From UBA3064 sp016868095 (lineage in GTDB: Bacteria > Pseudomonadota > Gammaproteobacteria > Burkholderiales > Burkholderiaceae_E), in the NCBI GenBank assembly GCA_041175665.1, contig JBEDEM010000063.1:1-34148 (forward strand): DNA of 34,148 bases, written 5' to 3'. The notes under the pieces were generated by a model. That model was not told the origin of the DNA. It saw nothing but the letters and a program-made list of their open reading frames with translations, and searched no databases. Each line of letters begins with the position of its first letter. Positions within the stretch are counted from its first letter, which is position 1. Below, piece after piece: positions 8,657-17,588 of this stretch. A program made the translations under genes and the position numbers.

Positions 8657-9341
8657 GGCCCATGCCTCGATCAGCAGTAATTTAGCCTTCTTAAAGCGCG
8701 TGCCCCTTTTTTATGGCTTGCACGAGAGTGCGCTTGAGCGTCTTGCCACCTCGAGCACGCGTCGCAGCTTCGGCAAAGGCAAAGTCGTCGTGAAAGAGGG
8801 CGAACAATCGCATGGCATGTTTGTCATGCTTTCGGGCCGCGCCAAAGTTCAGCGGGCCGATGCCGAGGGTAAGGAAGTCATCCTCGCCGTCCTTGGGCCC
8901 GGTGAATTCTTTGGTGAAATGAGCCTCATCGACGAGGAGCCGCGCTCAGCGACCGTTGTCACCCTCGATCCTTGCGAATTCATAGCGATCACAAAAGAAG
9001 CCTTTCAGTTTTTGATTGCACAAAACAACGAAGTCTGCCTGCGCATCATGCGTAGCCTGGTGCAGCGTTTACGTGAGGCAGACAGGCGTATCGAAACCCT
9101 AGCCTTACTCGATGTCTATGGCAGGGTTGCCCAAGTACTCCTCGAATTTGCCGAAAGCGATGCCGGCAATTATGTGGTCAAGGATAGGATCGCTCGGCAG
9201 GATATCGCCAAAATGGTCGGTGCCTCGCGAGAGATGGTCTCCAGAGTCATGAAGGCTCTCGAAACCGAAGGCTATATTGAGTCAATGCCAGAAGGCAGAC
9301 TGCTTTTACACGAGCGACTTCGACTACTCGCCAGTTCGTGA
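8655..9341 (+). CDS. Crp/Fnr family transcriptional regulator, probably cAMP-binding
   Basis: From ATG 8655 the protein has 228 residues. The N-terminal cyclic-nucleotide domain (about 15-130) contains the phosphate-binding cassette FFGEMSLIDEEPRSATV, keeping the Glu (E88) and Arg-Ser pair (R97-S98) that bind cAMP in E. coli CRP. No Fnr-type cysteine cluster is seen. The C-terminal winged helix carries RQDIAKMVGASREMVSRVMKALETEGYI, a standard Crp DNA-recognition helix. The gene directly downstream, one base after its stop, is an adenylate cyclase, which supports cAMP as ligand. Upstream in-frame starts exist (for example ATG 8607), and no strong ribosome binding site settles the choice. Targets are unknown; ureD lies divergently next door. 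Confidence 0.92.
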   Translation: MAHASISSNLAFLKRVPLFYGLHESALERLATSSTRRSFGKGKVVVKEGEQSHGMFVMLSGRAKVQRADAEGKEVILAVLGPGEFFGEMSLIDEEPRSATVVTLDPCEFIAITKEAFQFLIAQNNEVCLRIMRSLVQRLREADRRIETLALLDVYGRVAQVLLEFAESDAGNYVVKDRIARQDIAKMVGASREMVSRVMKALETEGYIESMPEGRLLLHERLRLLASS

Positions 9342-9342
9342 T

Positions 9343-11184
9343 ATGGGGCTTTGGCGCGCACCTCTTTTGATCGGCTTCGCCGGCTTTTTGCTCAGTGTGC
9401 TCTTAAGTAGTGGCCTGCCCTGGCCCGGAAGCTTGCAACGAGCGGCCTCCCTACTAGGTGATCAATGGCATCGGATGAGTGCGAGCGACAGCACCGAGTC
9501 ACGCGTTGTCATTGTTGATATCGACGAAGCAAGCCTTAAGGCACTTGGATCCTGGCCATGGGAACGTAAAGCCTTAGCGCAATTGCTCACGCAATTGTTC
9601 GAAACCCATCAGGTAGCTGCGGTGGGCCTTGACCTTGTCCTGCCGGAGCCCCGCGACCGCGAAGGCGATGAGGCGATTCAGCAGCTCTTACAAGCTTATC
9701 CCCTTGTGTTGTCGCAAGCCTTTGGCCTGGGACAGTCGCAGGCAGCTGACGCTGGCGAGGTGACCAGTGGTTGGCCTCAAGCAGTGGAACTTGCATCGGG
9801 GACTGCGATTGCCCAAGCAAGCGGCCATGTGGGTCACCATGCTGGCTTAAACCCGCGATGCACCGGCCATATCAGCTGGCTACCCGAGGACGATGGCGTC
9901 GTAAGGCGACTGCCGCCGCTTTTGCGATATCGTGATCAGTGGCATGCGAGCCTATCACTCGCAGTGCTGGCTTGTATGGGCCTATTACCCGAGAAGGTCA
10001 CGATGGTTCCGCGATGGCCTGCGGGACAAATCTTAAGTGCGGGATTCTTGGATTTAGCAAGCGATACCCAAGGCCTTTGGTCGATTCCCTACACACGCTC
10101 GAACCAAGCCTGGCTCAGCGTGCCTGCACATCTGGCCTATGAATCACGCGAACCGATTAGTGCGCTCCGGGGAGCGATCGTGTTGATTGGATCCTCTGCC
10201 CTTGGCGTCAGCGACCGGGTAGCAACACCTATGGCAGCCTCTCAGGCAGGGGTGGTCGTGCATGCTCAGGCGACTGCCGCCTTGCTCGATCAAATTTCCC
10301 AGGAGGATCCAAAGGCACAAGCAAGCTGGATCGGCGTGAAGGCTTGGTTTCTGGTCCAAGGCTTATGCCTGCTCGCTATAAGCTTTATCGTGTTGAGCTG
10401 CCGCTACCGTCGCTATCTCAGTCTTGCGATGTCGAGTTTGGGTCTTGCGATCGGCCTTACGCTTTTGAGCTTCATGCTCACCGATACGCATCAGTTGCAA
10501 TTAGTGCTCGGTCCACCGATCGCTATCGCATGTACGGCGCTTGCCAGCCTGGCGTGGAGCTTGCGTAATGAACGTCAAACAGCAGGGCGGCTGAGACGAC
10601 TCTTCGCAGACTATGTACCTGCGAATGTCTTGGAACATTTGCTTGCCGAGGGCTCAGCCCAGCCTTTGTCGCCTTCGCGTGAACATCTTGTGGTGATGTT
10701 TGTTGATGCGGTTGGTTCGACTCGTCTTGCTCGCCATGAGAGCCCAGAGGTCTTTGCTCAAAAGCTGCGCAGCCAGCTCGATGCATGGACGGCGCTCATT
10801 CATCAACATGGCGGCACGCTCGATAAGTACTTGGGCGACGGTTTGATGGCATTTTGGGGAGCTCCCTTGAGCACCCCCAACGATGCAGACCGCGCGCTTG
10901 ACGCTGCCTTAGCCATTCAAGCCGCCGCTGGCCTTTCCAAACGGATTGGTATCGCAAGTGGCGAAGCGCTGGTCGGGGATCTGGGGACAAGCATGCGACG
11001 AAGCTACACCGCACTTGGCGAGGTGGTCAACCGCGCCGAGCGGCTGCAACGCGAAGCAAGTGCCGATGGCATCTTGCTTGATCAGGCCCTTGCCCAAAGC
11101 GTTAAGCGTCATCAGGTACAGACCTGCGGGGCACGCCTGCTGCCGGGCTACGACGGAGAGGTTGAGACCTATCGTCCGGTTTAG
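9343..11184 (+). CDS. CHASE2-domain class III adenylate cyclase, membrane-bound
   Basis: From ATG 9343, one base past the crp-like stop, the protein has 613 residues. An N-terminal membrane helix (about 8-24) precedes a periplasmic CHASE2 sensor domain (VVIVDIDEASLKALGSWPW, GLDLVLPEP, DDGVVRRLP, VLIGSSALGVSDRVATP). Three hydrophobic segments follow (about 330-410), and then a cytoplasmic cyclase domain from about 435. Catalytic residues are intact: metal-binding D455 (FVDAVGS) and D499, the adenine-selecting K495 in DKYLGDG, T556 in place of Asp as in class IIIb enzymes, and the transition-state pair N563 and R567 (VVNRAER). The Lys/Thr pair indicates ATP rather than GTP as substrate. The 3' end overlaps the convergent cpaF frame by 83 bases. 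Confidence 0.93.
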   Translation: MGLWRAPLLIGFAGFLLSVLLSSGLPWPGSLQRAASLLGDQWHRMSASDSTESRVVIVDIDEASLKALGSWPWERKALAQLLTQLFETHQVAAVGLDLVLPEPRDREGDEAIQQLLQAYPLVLSQAFGLGQSQAADAGEVTSGWPQAVELASGTAIAQASGHVGHHAGLNPRCTGHISWLPEDDGVVRRLPPLLRYRDQWHASLSLAVLACMGLLPEKVTMVPRWPAGQILSAGFLDLASDTQGLWSIPYTRSNQAWLSVPAHLAYESREPISALRGAIVLIGSSALGVSDRVATPMAASQAGVVVHAQATAALLDQISQEDPKAQASWIGVKAWFLVQGLCLLAISFIVLSCRYRRYLSLAMSSLGLAIGLTLLSFMLTDTHQLQLVLGPPIAIACTALASLAWSLRNERQTAGRLRRLFADYVPANVLEHLLAEGSAQPLSPSREHLVVMFVDAVGSTRLARHESPEVFAQKLRSQLDAWTALIHQHGGTLDKYLGDGLMAFWGAPLSTPNDADRALDAALAIQAAAGLSKRIGIASGEALVGDLGTSMRRSYTALGEVVNRAERLQREASADGILLDQALAQSVKRHQVQTCGARLLPGYDGEVETYRPV

Positions 11185-12310
11185 GCCACAAACACTGCAT
11201 TTTCGCGCCCATTCCAGCCTCGGGTAGATCGGAGTGTAAGCGATGGATGCTTCGCAAGCGCCTCTTGCCGTCATCGCTTCGCTCCAGGTGCAAAACCACA
11301 TCCACCGCTGAGCGTATTTGCGAATCAAGCATCTCCGGATGCGATGTGCCCAGCGCGATGGCAGCCATCGAAGCAAGTCTTACCAATGCATCGGCGGCAG
11401 AGTTGGCATGCACGGTCCCCATCGAACCCCTATGACCTGTGTTGAGCGCAGCCAGCAGTTCGATAACCTCTTCGCCGCGAACCTCCCCGAGGATTAAACG
11501 ATCCGGACGCATGCGCAGGGCATTGCGCAACAACATCCGCATCGTTAGCTCACCCTTACCCTCCAAATTGGGCGGTCTCGCCTCGAGCCTGACCACATGA
11601 GGCTGCGATAAGCGAAGCTCGGCAGCATCTTCAAGTGTCAGGATTCTTTCGCCTTCGTCAATACATGCCGACAGCGCATTAAGCAGCGAAGTCTTTCCCG
11701 CGCCCGTACCACCGCTAATGATCAGGTTTGCGCGTTGACGAACCAGATCGCCAAGGATGTCGGCCGCCTCGGTGGTCATGCATCCCGCTTGCACCCAATC
11801 GGCAAGCAATCGAGGTCCACCAATAAAGCGACGGATCGAAAGCTGTGGGCCATCGACGGCAGCCGGTCGAACAACGGCATTAACTCGTGATCCGTCGGGC
11901 AAACGTGAATCGGCCATCGGTGAGGATTCGTCAATACGTCTTCCACCACGCGAAACCAAGCGATCGATGATGCGAAGCAGATGGGCCTCGTTGTCAAAAC
12001 GTTGGGCACTTCGATACAAACGCCCCTCGCGCTCATACCAGATCGCCTCAGGTCCATTCACCAGTATGTCACCCACCTTGTCATCGGCAAGCAAGGGCTC
12101 AAGTGGTCCTAGGCCCATGAGTTCGCCATGGATGCGTTGCAACTGTTCGGCTTGAAGTGCACCGTTTTGTTCACTTAAGGCAAGTGATAAAGCACCTTTG
12201 AGCCGCTCTTGCAACTGCTCAGGGTTCATCTTGGCGAGGGCGCGCGGCCCGTGTTCGCCGATTAATCGCTCAATGGCCCGTTGCTGAATGCTGCGATCGT
12301 CCCAGTTCAT
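11102..12310 (-). CDS. cpaF: CpaF/TadA-type secretion ATPase
   Basis: This 402-residue protein is the assembly ATPase of Tad (Flp) pili, a hexameric motor at the inner membrane. It has the N-terminal ILVNGPEAIWYEREGRLY segment, SRLPDGSRVNAV, and the Walker A motif GGTGAGKT (200-207). The Asp box, Walker B region RLILGEVRGEE (271-281) and His box TGHRGSMGTVHANS follow. The start ATG overlaps the secretin stop by four bases. The last 45 or so residues, from about 355, do not resemble usual CpaF endings and lie partly over the 3' end of the convergent cyclase gene, so the tail may be an extension beyond a lost stop. The tadB, tadC and pilin genes that normally follow are absent. Confidence 0.92.
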   Translation of the reverse strand: MNWDDRSIQQRAIERLIGEHGPRALAKMNPEQLQERLKGALSLALSEQNGALQAEQLQRIHGELMGLGPLEPLLADDKVGDILVNGPEAIWYEREGRLYRSAQRFDNEAHLLRIIDRLVSRGGRRIDESSPMADSRLPDGSRVNAVVRPAAVDGPQLSIRRFIGGPRLLADWVQAGCMTTEAADILGDLVRQRANLIISGGTGAGKTSLLNALSACIDEGERILTLEDAAELRLSQPHVVRLEARPPNLEGKGELTMRMLLRNALRMRPDRLILGEVRGEEVIELLAALNTGHRGSMGTVHANSAADALVRLASMAAIALGTSHPEMLDSQIRSAVDVVLHLERSDDGKRRLRSIHRLHSDLPEAGMGAKMQCLWPKPDDRSQPLRRSPAAGVPRRSVPDDA

Positions 12311-13693
12311 TGAATGGCCCCTTGATGTCGGATGAGACGGCGCGGTGTAACGACAAAGACTAATTCGCTGTGATGCTGGTGGTGATCGCGAGAGCCAAGC
12401 AAACCATGGAAGACCTTGGATTCGATCAAACCCGGCAGGCCGCGGCGACCATGCTCCTCACCGAAATGGATAAGTCCGCCCACTACATAACTCTCTCCAT
12501 CATCAAGCGTGACGGTTGTGCTTGCTTTGCGAACCGTCACCAAGGGCAATACCGAGCCGCGCTCGCCCGCACTCACAAGCACGCCATCCCGGGATAACTC
12601 CGAGACCTCAGGAGCGACTTTTAATTCGATACGGCCATCGGACATGAGACGCGGCATGAATTTGAGACTTACGCCGTACTCTCGCTCATCGAGCCTAGTA
12701 GTGATGCTCGCTTGTTCGCCTTGTCCTTGCTGGATTGAGATGGGTATAAAAACTTTTCCGCCCGATAAGAACTGCGCCTCGCTGCCGCTTTGTGCCATAA
12801 GATTGGGCTGAGCAAGCAATCGCCATTGCGAACGCGAGGCCTCGGCGTCAACGCCAATGACCGATGCGCCTCTCATCAGACGTACCAAGGCGGCCGCGCC
12901 GCGAGAAAAGCCAGCCTGAGCGCTCCACTGGCCCAGACCGGTCGACACGGGCTGCTCTTTGCCCACTTGCCAGTCAATCCCAAGCTTATCGAGCAATCGC
13001 GATGAGACCTCGGCAATCCTTACTTCCAACATAATTTGCTCAGCAGGGCGGATATGTAGCCAGTTGACTAATCGCAAACCGGCAAAGGACTGGGCCTCGA
13101 GCCATAGTTTGATTAAGGACTCCAGCGCTTTGCCTTGCTCAGCCTGTGCCACCTCACCCTCTAAAACAATCAGCGCACCGCGTGCACTCAATTGAACCCG
13201 AGGCGCGGACCATGGCGATACACGCGACTCCTGGGCCACCCATTCGCTAAGAAGCGCTTGTGCCTGGCTTAAATCAACGCCGACCTCGAGCCGCCAAACC
13301 GTACAGACTGGCTCGCCGCCAGGTGAGTCCGGATCAAAGCCGAGCCTCAGCTCGCTGTGCCCAGGTTTTTCTGCCTTAAGCAAATGGCAATGGCCCGGCC
13401 CACTTTGAACGCTCATCACATCGGGGCGCGCATTCCAACGCGCACGCTCCTTTACGGGTTGATAGGGACAAGGCTTTGAGCTCACCAAGGTTTAGGCGAA
13501 TCGGATCAGCATGGAAATGGCAGTCTGTCGATCCTGGCCCCAATGAAAGCGTCGACCCTGGCCGTGTTGCTGTCGATGCTTGCGGGGTGACAGACAGCGA
13601 GGCTGACTCGGCGGACTTAACAAGACTGTGTTGAAAAAGCATATACAGCGTTAAAACACACAACATGAGAAAGCTGGGATATCGGCTTTGCAT
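12307..13693 (-). pseudogene. Tad pilus secretin (RcpA/CpaC type), split by a +1 frameshift
   Basis: The main frame, 12307-13488, encodes a secretin that would form the outer-membrane ring of a Tad pilus. It has the N-domain half RWNARPDVMSVQ, the region AEQIMLEVRIAEVSSRLLDKLGIDW, and the secretin domain ending ESYVVGGLIHFGEE and RGLPGL. It has no signal peptide of its own. The missing start is in the next frame at 13693: MQSRYPSFLMLCVLTLYMLF is an export signal with possible cleavage after KSA, followed by IRLNLGELKALSL, the first half of the pilus-assembly N domain. The halves join if one base is removed near 13465-13475, for example from the CCC there, giving ALSYQPVKERARW. This is either a real mutation or a base-call or assembly error. 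A start inside the main frame would give a cytoplasmic, non-functional protein. Confidence 0.85.
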
Positions 13694-13806
13694 GGACTGC
13701 CTCCTGAGAATGATCCCGAAGGGTCATCCTTTTGACCGATTGACTTTCTTGCTGAGGTGTAAAATCGCGAGGTCGCGCCAGCAGGCGTTCAAGATCAAGG
13801 GCAAGC

Positions 13807-14535
13807 ATGGCCGGTCATTCGAAGTGGGCCAATATTCAGCACCGCAAGGGTCGTCAAGACGCCAAACGCGGCAAACTCTTCACCCGGCTGATACGGGAAA
13901 TCACGGTAGCTGCGCGCATCGGTGGCGGCGATAGCGATACCAACCCTAGGCTGCGACTGGCAATGGACAAGGCATCTGAAGCCAATATGCCCAAAGATAC
14001 TGTGCAACGAGCGATTGCTCGCGGCGCGGGCGGTCTCGAGGGTGCCCACTATGAAGAGATTCGCTATGAAGGTTATGGCATTGCGGGGGCTGCAATTATT
14101 GTTGACTGCATGACCGATAACCGGACCCGAACCGTTGCTGAAGTTCGGCACGCTTTCTCAAAGTTCGGTGGCAATTTGGGCACTGACGGCTCAGTGGCTT
14201 TTCAATTCCGCCATTGCGGCCAGATCCTATTTGCACCTGGCACCTCCGAAGAAAAGGTCATCGAGGTGGCTCTTGATTCGGGCGCCGACGATGTCATTCG
14301 CGGTGATGACGACTCGATTGAAGTCGTTTGCGAGCCAGGACTCTTTGAACCGCTGAGGCGTGCACTTGATAAGGCTGGCCTGAAAAGTGAGATTGCTGCG
14401 ATTGTTATGAAACCCGATAATGAAATCGCGCTCGAAGGTGACGATGCCGAGAAGATGCAAAAGCTACTTGATGCGCTTGAAGGTCTTGATGACGTGCAAG
14501 AGGTCTACACCAATGCGTCGATGGGTGAAACATGA
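13807..14535 (+). CDS. yebC: YebC/PmpR family protein
   Basis: This 242-residue protein starts MAGHSKWANIQHRKGRQDAKRGKLFTRLIREI, the family hallmark. It continues through ARGAGG, YEGYGIAGAAIIVDCMTDNRTRT and FGGNLGTDGSVAFQF. YebC proteins have been described as DNA-binding regulators and, more recently, as factors that relieve ribosome stalling; which applies here is not shown by sequence. AAGG lies about six bases before the start. A TTGACT at 13740 and a TAAAAT at 13760 lie upstream, but their 14-base spacing is too short for a confident promoter. It opens the plus-strand housekeeping run, and its stop overlaps the purD start. Confidence 0.97.
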   Translation: MAGHSKWANIQHRKGRQDAKRGKLFTRLIREITVAARIGGGDSDTNPRLRLAMDKASEANMPKDTVQRAIARGAGGLEGAHYEEIRYEGYGIAGAAIIVDCMTDNRTRTVAEVRHAFSKFGGNLGTDGSVAFQFRHCGQILFAPGTSEEKVIEVALDSGADDVIRGDDDSIEVVCEPGLFEPLRRALDKAGLKSEIAAIVMKPDNEIALEGDDAEKMQKLLDALEGLDDVQEVYTNASMGET

Positions 14536-15863
14536 AGTTGTTGGTGATTGGATCTGGCGGACGCGAACACGCCATTGCTTGGAAATTAGCCCAGTCGGCT
14601 AAAGTCACACAAGTTTATGTCGCTCCGGGCAACGGAGGAACAGCGCACGAACCCAAGGTTCAAAACCTGGCTTTAAGCGATCAGGCGGACCTGGCAGACT
14701 TTGCGATTCAAGAAGGCATTCGATTCACCGTGGTCGGCCCCGAAGCACCACTTGCAGCGGGTATTGTCGATTATTTTCAATCGAGAAAGCTGGCCATCTT
14801 CGGTCCCAGTCGTGAAGCGGCTCAACTTGAGTCGTCGAAGGATTTCGCCAAACAGTTCATGACCCGTTTCGGTATACCCACCGCTGATTATCAAAGCTTT
14901 ACCGATCCTGACTTGGCGCACCGCTACGCCGAAGCGCAAGGTGCCCCCATCGTCATCAAGGCTGATGGATTAGCCGCCGGCAAAGGCGTTGTCGTCGCCC
15001 AAAGTCTTGAAGAGGCTCATCAAGCCATTGACTGGATGCTCAAGGACCAAAGTTTTGGTCAGGCTGGTGCTCGCGTTGTCATCGAGGCGTGTTTACAAGG
15101 CGAAGAGGCAAGCTTTATTGCGATGGTTGATGGTGAACATGTGCTCGCCCTCGCATCGAGTCAGGACCACAAACGTCTGGGCGATGCTGACACCGGACCG
15201 AATACCGGAGGCATGGGAGCCTACTCACCAGCGCCTGTTGTCACGCCCGATATTCATGCCTTTGTGATGCGTGAGGTGATGAATAAGGCGGTCAAAGGCA
15301 TGGCCGCCGAAGGTCGTCGGTATGTGGGCTTTTTGTATGCAGGCTTAATGATCGACCCAACAAAGACGGTCAAAGTGCTTGAGTTCAATTGCCGCCTTGG
15401 CGATCCTGAAACCCAACCGCTTATGGCAAGGCTGCGAAGTGACCTGGTGGACTTGATTGAAGCAGCGCTCGTTGGAAAACTCGATCACATCGAAGCGCAA
15501 TGGGACCGACGCCATGCGGTGGGCGTTGTCCTGGCAGCGCAGGGCTACCCCCAAGCACCGCGGGTCGGTGACACGATTAGCGGTTTGCAAAACAAGGGCG
15601 CCGCCGGCTGCCTCGGACAGGCCAGTAGCCTCGCAGACCCAGCAAGCCTTGATCGACTGGTTTTTCATGCAGGCACTGAGGACCGAGATGGGGCGCTGCT
15701 AAGCAGTGGTGGCCGTGTGCTTTGCGCAGTCGGCATCGGTGACAGCATCAAGCTGGCTCAGCAACATGCCTATGAAAGCATGGCACAAATCCACCTCGAT
15801 GGCGGACAATACCGCAAGGACATTGCCTGGCGTGCACGCCGCAACCATGGCACAAGCTCATAG
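14532..15863 (+). CDS. purD: Phosphoribosylamine-glycine ligase (GAR synthetase)
   Basis: This 443-residue enzyme catalyses the second step of purine synthesis, joining glycine to 5-phosphoribosylamine with ATP. It has the N-domain start MKLLVIGSGGREHAIAWKL, then VAPGNGGTA and VVGPEAPLAAGI. The ATP-grasp region shows IVIKADGLAAGKGVVVA, and the GARS signature is RLGDPETQPLMARL. A C-terminal domain with HAVGVVLAAQGYP and FHAGT is complete. The length is slightly above the usual 420-430 because of a basic tail. The ATG overlaps the yebC stop (ATGA), so the two are probably coupled. Confidence 0.98.
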   Translation: MKLLVIGSGGREHAIAWKLAQSAKVTQVYVAPGNGGTAHEPKVQNLALSDQADLADFAIQEGIRFTVVGPEAPLAAGIVDYFQSRKLAIFGPSREAAQLESSKDFAKQFMTRFGIPTADYQSFTDPDLAHRYAEAQGAPIVIKADGLAAGKGVVVAQSLEEAHQAIDWMLKDQSFGQAGARVVIEACLQGEEASFIAMVDGEHVLALASSQDHKRLGDADTGPNTGGMGAYSPAPVVTPDIHAFVMREVMNKAVKGMAAEGRRYVGFLYAGLMIDPTKTVKVLEFNCRLGDPETQPLMARLRSDLVDLIEAALVGKLDHIEAQWDRRHAVGVVLAAQGYPQAPRVGDTISGLQNKGAAGCLGQASSLADPASLDRLVFHAGTEDRDGALLSSGGRVLCAVGIGDSIKLAQQHAYESMAQIHLDGGQYRKDIAWRARRNHGTSS

Positions 15864-15884
15864 CTCAGATAGGATGAAACGCCG

Positions 15885-16812
15885 ATGACAGGCATCATGG
15901 ATCAGGCAAGGGAGTACTTCCTCGGACTGCAATCAGGGATCGTGCAAGCACTCGAATCACTCGATGGGCAAGCCTTTGCGCTTGACCAGTGGGAACGTCC
16001 TGAGGGTGGCGGCGGCATATCGCGTGTGATTGAGGCAGGCGCATTATTTGAACGCGGCGGCTGTAATTTCTCACACGTCATGGGTGATCGACTGCCGCCC
16101 TCGGCAAGTGCGCACCGACCAGAACTAGCCGGCCGTCGCTGGGAGGCCATGGGTGTTTCATTAGTATTGCATCCACGTAATCCCTATGTGCCAACAGTTC
16201 ACATGAACGTTCGTCTTTTCATGACATTCACGAGTGACCAAGCGCAAAAGGACGCCGACGGTTGGTGTGGTGGCGGTATGGATTTAACGCCCTATTACGG
16301 TTTTGAAGACGATGCCAGGCACTTTCATCAGCAATGCAAAGACGCGCTCGATCCCTTTGGCANNNNNNNNNNNNNNNNNNNNNNNNNNNNNNNCGCGCTT
16401 CAAACGCTGGTGCGACGAGTATTTTTTTCTCAAACACCGTCGGGAAGCGCGCGGGATTGGCGGCATTTTTTTCGACGACTTAAGCGAACCGAGCTTAGAA
16501 GAAGCTTTTGCGCTAACGCGTTCGGTGGGCGACTCGTTTTTAAGTGCCTACGTTCCAATTGTTGAAAAGCGACGTTCCACTGCCTATGGGGAGCGCGAGC
16601 GCGACTTCCAGGCCTATCGTCGCGGGCGGTATGTTGAATTCAACTTGGTGTTTGACCGTGGCACCTTATTTGGTCTGCAATCGCAAGGAAGAACCGAATC
16701 GATCCTCATGTCGATGCCGCCCATCGTGAAGTGGCGCTACGACTGGCATCCCGAGCCGGACAGCCCTGAAGCATCGTTGTACGAATTGATTAAGCCAAAG
16801 GATTGGGTCTGA
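15885..16812 (+). CDS. hemF: Oxygen-dependent coproporphyrinogen III oxidase, interrupted by an assembly gap
   Basis: HemF oxidatively decarboxylates coproporphyrinogen III to protoporphyrinogen IX in haem synthesis and needs O2. Signatures on the left of the gap are ERGGCNFSHVMGD, AHRPELAGRRWEAMGVSLVLHPRNPYVPTVHMNVR and WCGGGMDLTPYYGFEDD. To the right are FKRWCDEYFFLKHR, RGIGGIFFDDL, YGERERDFQAYRRGRYVEFNLV and GRTESILMSMPP. The 31 N bases change the frame from left to right, so the gap is mis-sized. Comparison with E. coli HemF, which has five residues there, suggests about 12 missing bases. AGGATG lies just upstream of the ATG. The gene follows purD by 21 bases. Confidence 0.96.
16363..16393. 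other. Assembly gap (31 N) inside hemF
   Basis: Thirty-one N bases separate two parts of hemF. Keeping the frame on both sides requires a multiple of three missing bases, so 31 cannot be the true number. Confidence 0.97.
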
Positions 16813-17579
16813 CCAGGCTTGCTGTTGGTTCACCGAGTTGGGGTTGGCTCGGTGGCAGTTTTGACCCCCCACACCTTGGTCATCTAGCCCTCGGACATGC
16901 CGCCAAGCTTGCGCTTGAGCTTGATCAACTCCGTTTTATGCCAACGGGTCAGTCCTGGCAAAAGCAATCCGAAAAGCTCAACAGCCTTCAATATCGCCCC
17001 AATACCGCGCAGCGTCTGGCCATGTTATCAAGCTTGCTATCGACTTCTGATCGCTCTTTTTTTGACATTGATGATCGCGAGATAAGGCGCTATGAGGCAA
17101 GTGAACAGCCCACTTACACCATCGATACCGTGAAAGAATTGGCCCGAGATCATCCTGATAAGCGACGTGTGATGATTATCGGTGCGGATCAGCTTAGAAA
17201 TTTGCCAAGTTGGAAGCACTATGACGCGCTTCTCGATTATGTGCATCTTGCGGTAACAAGCCGTCCAGGCTTTGGGCTTCAAGATCTGCCTCAAGCCGTC
17301 GAACAACTCGTTCAGCAGTTCGGCTGCGATCACTTGCCCTGGAAGAGTCACGGGCACATCGTTTTCTTTTCGATGTCACCCGTGCCCATCTCCTCGACGC
17401 AGCTGCGGCGAGAACTGGCTACATGGACTTCACTTAGTGAGCCGCGCCTAGGTGCCCATGCCGAGGCACAAGCGCTGAAAGGTTTTCTCGGAGCGCCATT
17501 GTTGGACTATATTAGGCAACACGGGCTGTATCGGCCGATCCTGGCAGACTCAGAACAGGATCCACAAAGATCTCATTGA
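16803..17579 (+). CDS. nadD: Nicotinate-nucleotide adenylyltransferase
   Basis: NadD transfers AMP to nicotinate mononucleotide in NAD synthesis. The nucleotidyltransferase motif GGSFDPPHLGHLAL, with the HxGH element, lies near the N-terminus. It is followed by FMPTGQSWQK, the domain core PTYTIDTVKELA and MIIGADQLRNLPSW, and the C-terminal motif PVPISSTQLRREL. The only plausible start is a TTG at 16803, inside the last ten bases of hemF; an in-frame CTG lies at 16809. No ATG or GTG is available upstream of the catalytic motif. At 258 residues it is slightly long because of a C-terminal tail of about 20 residues. Confidence 0.95.
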   Translation: MGLTRLAVGSPSWGWLGGSFDPPHLGHLALGHAAKLALELDQLRFMPTGQSWQKQSEKLNSLQYRPNTAQRLAMLSSLLSTSDRSFFDIDDREIRRYEASEQPTYTIDTVKELARDHPDKRRVMIIGADQLRNLPSWKHYDALLDYVHLAVTSRPGFGLQDLPQAVEQLVQQFGCDHLPWKSHGHIVFFSMSPVPISSTQLRRELATWTSLSEPRLGAHAEAQALKGFLGAPLLDYIRQHGLYRPILADSEQDPQRSH

Positions 17580-17588
17580 AGGAACGAT

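Noticed and set aside
10909..11376. 155-codon minus-strand frame over the cyclase and cpaF ends, tested as an alternative CpaF tail
   Set aside because: It is rich in Trp, Cys and Arg, has no family similarity and is a shadow of the two real genes.
13740..13765. TTGACT and TAAAAT upstream of yebC as a promoter
   Set aside because: The 14-base spacing is too short for a sigma-70 promoter, and the alternative TTGACC at 13732 is 22 bases away.
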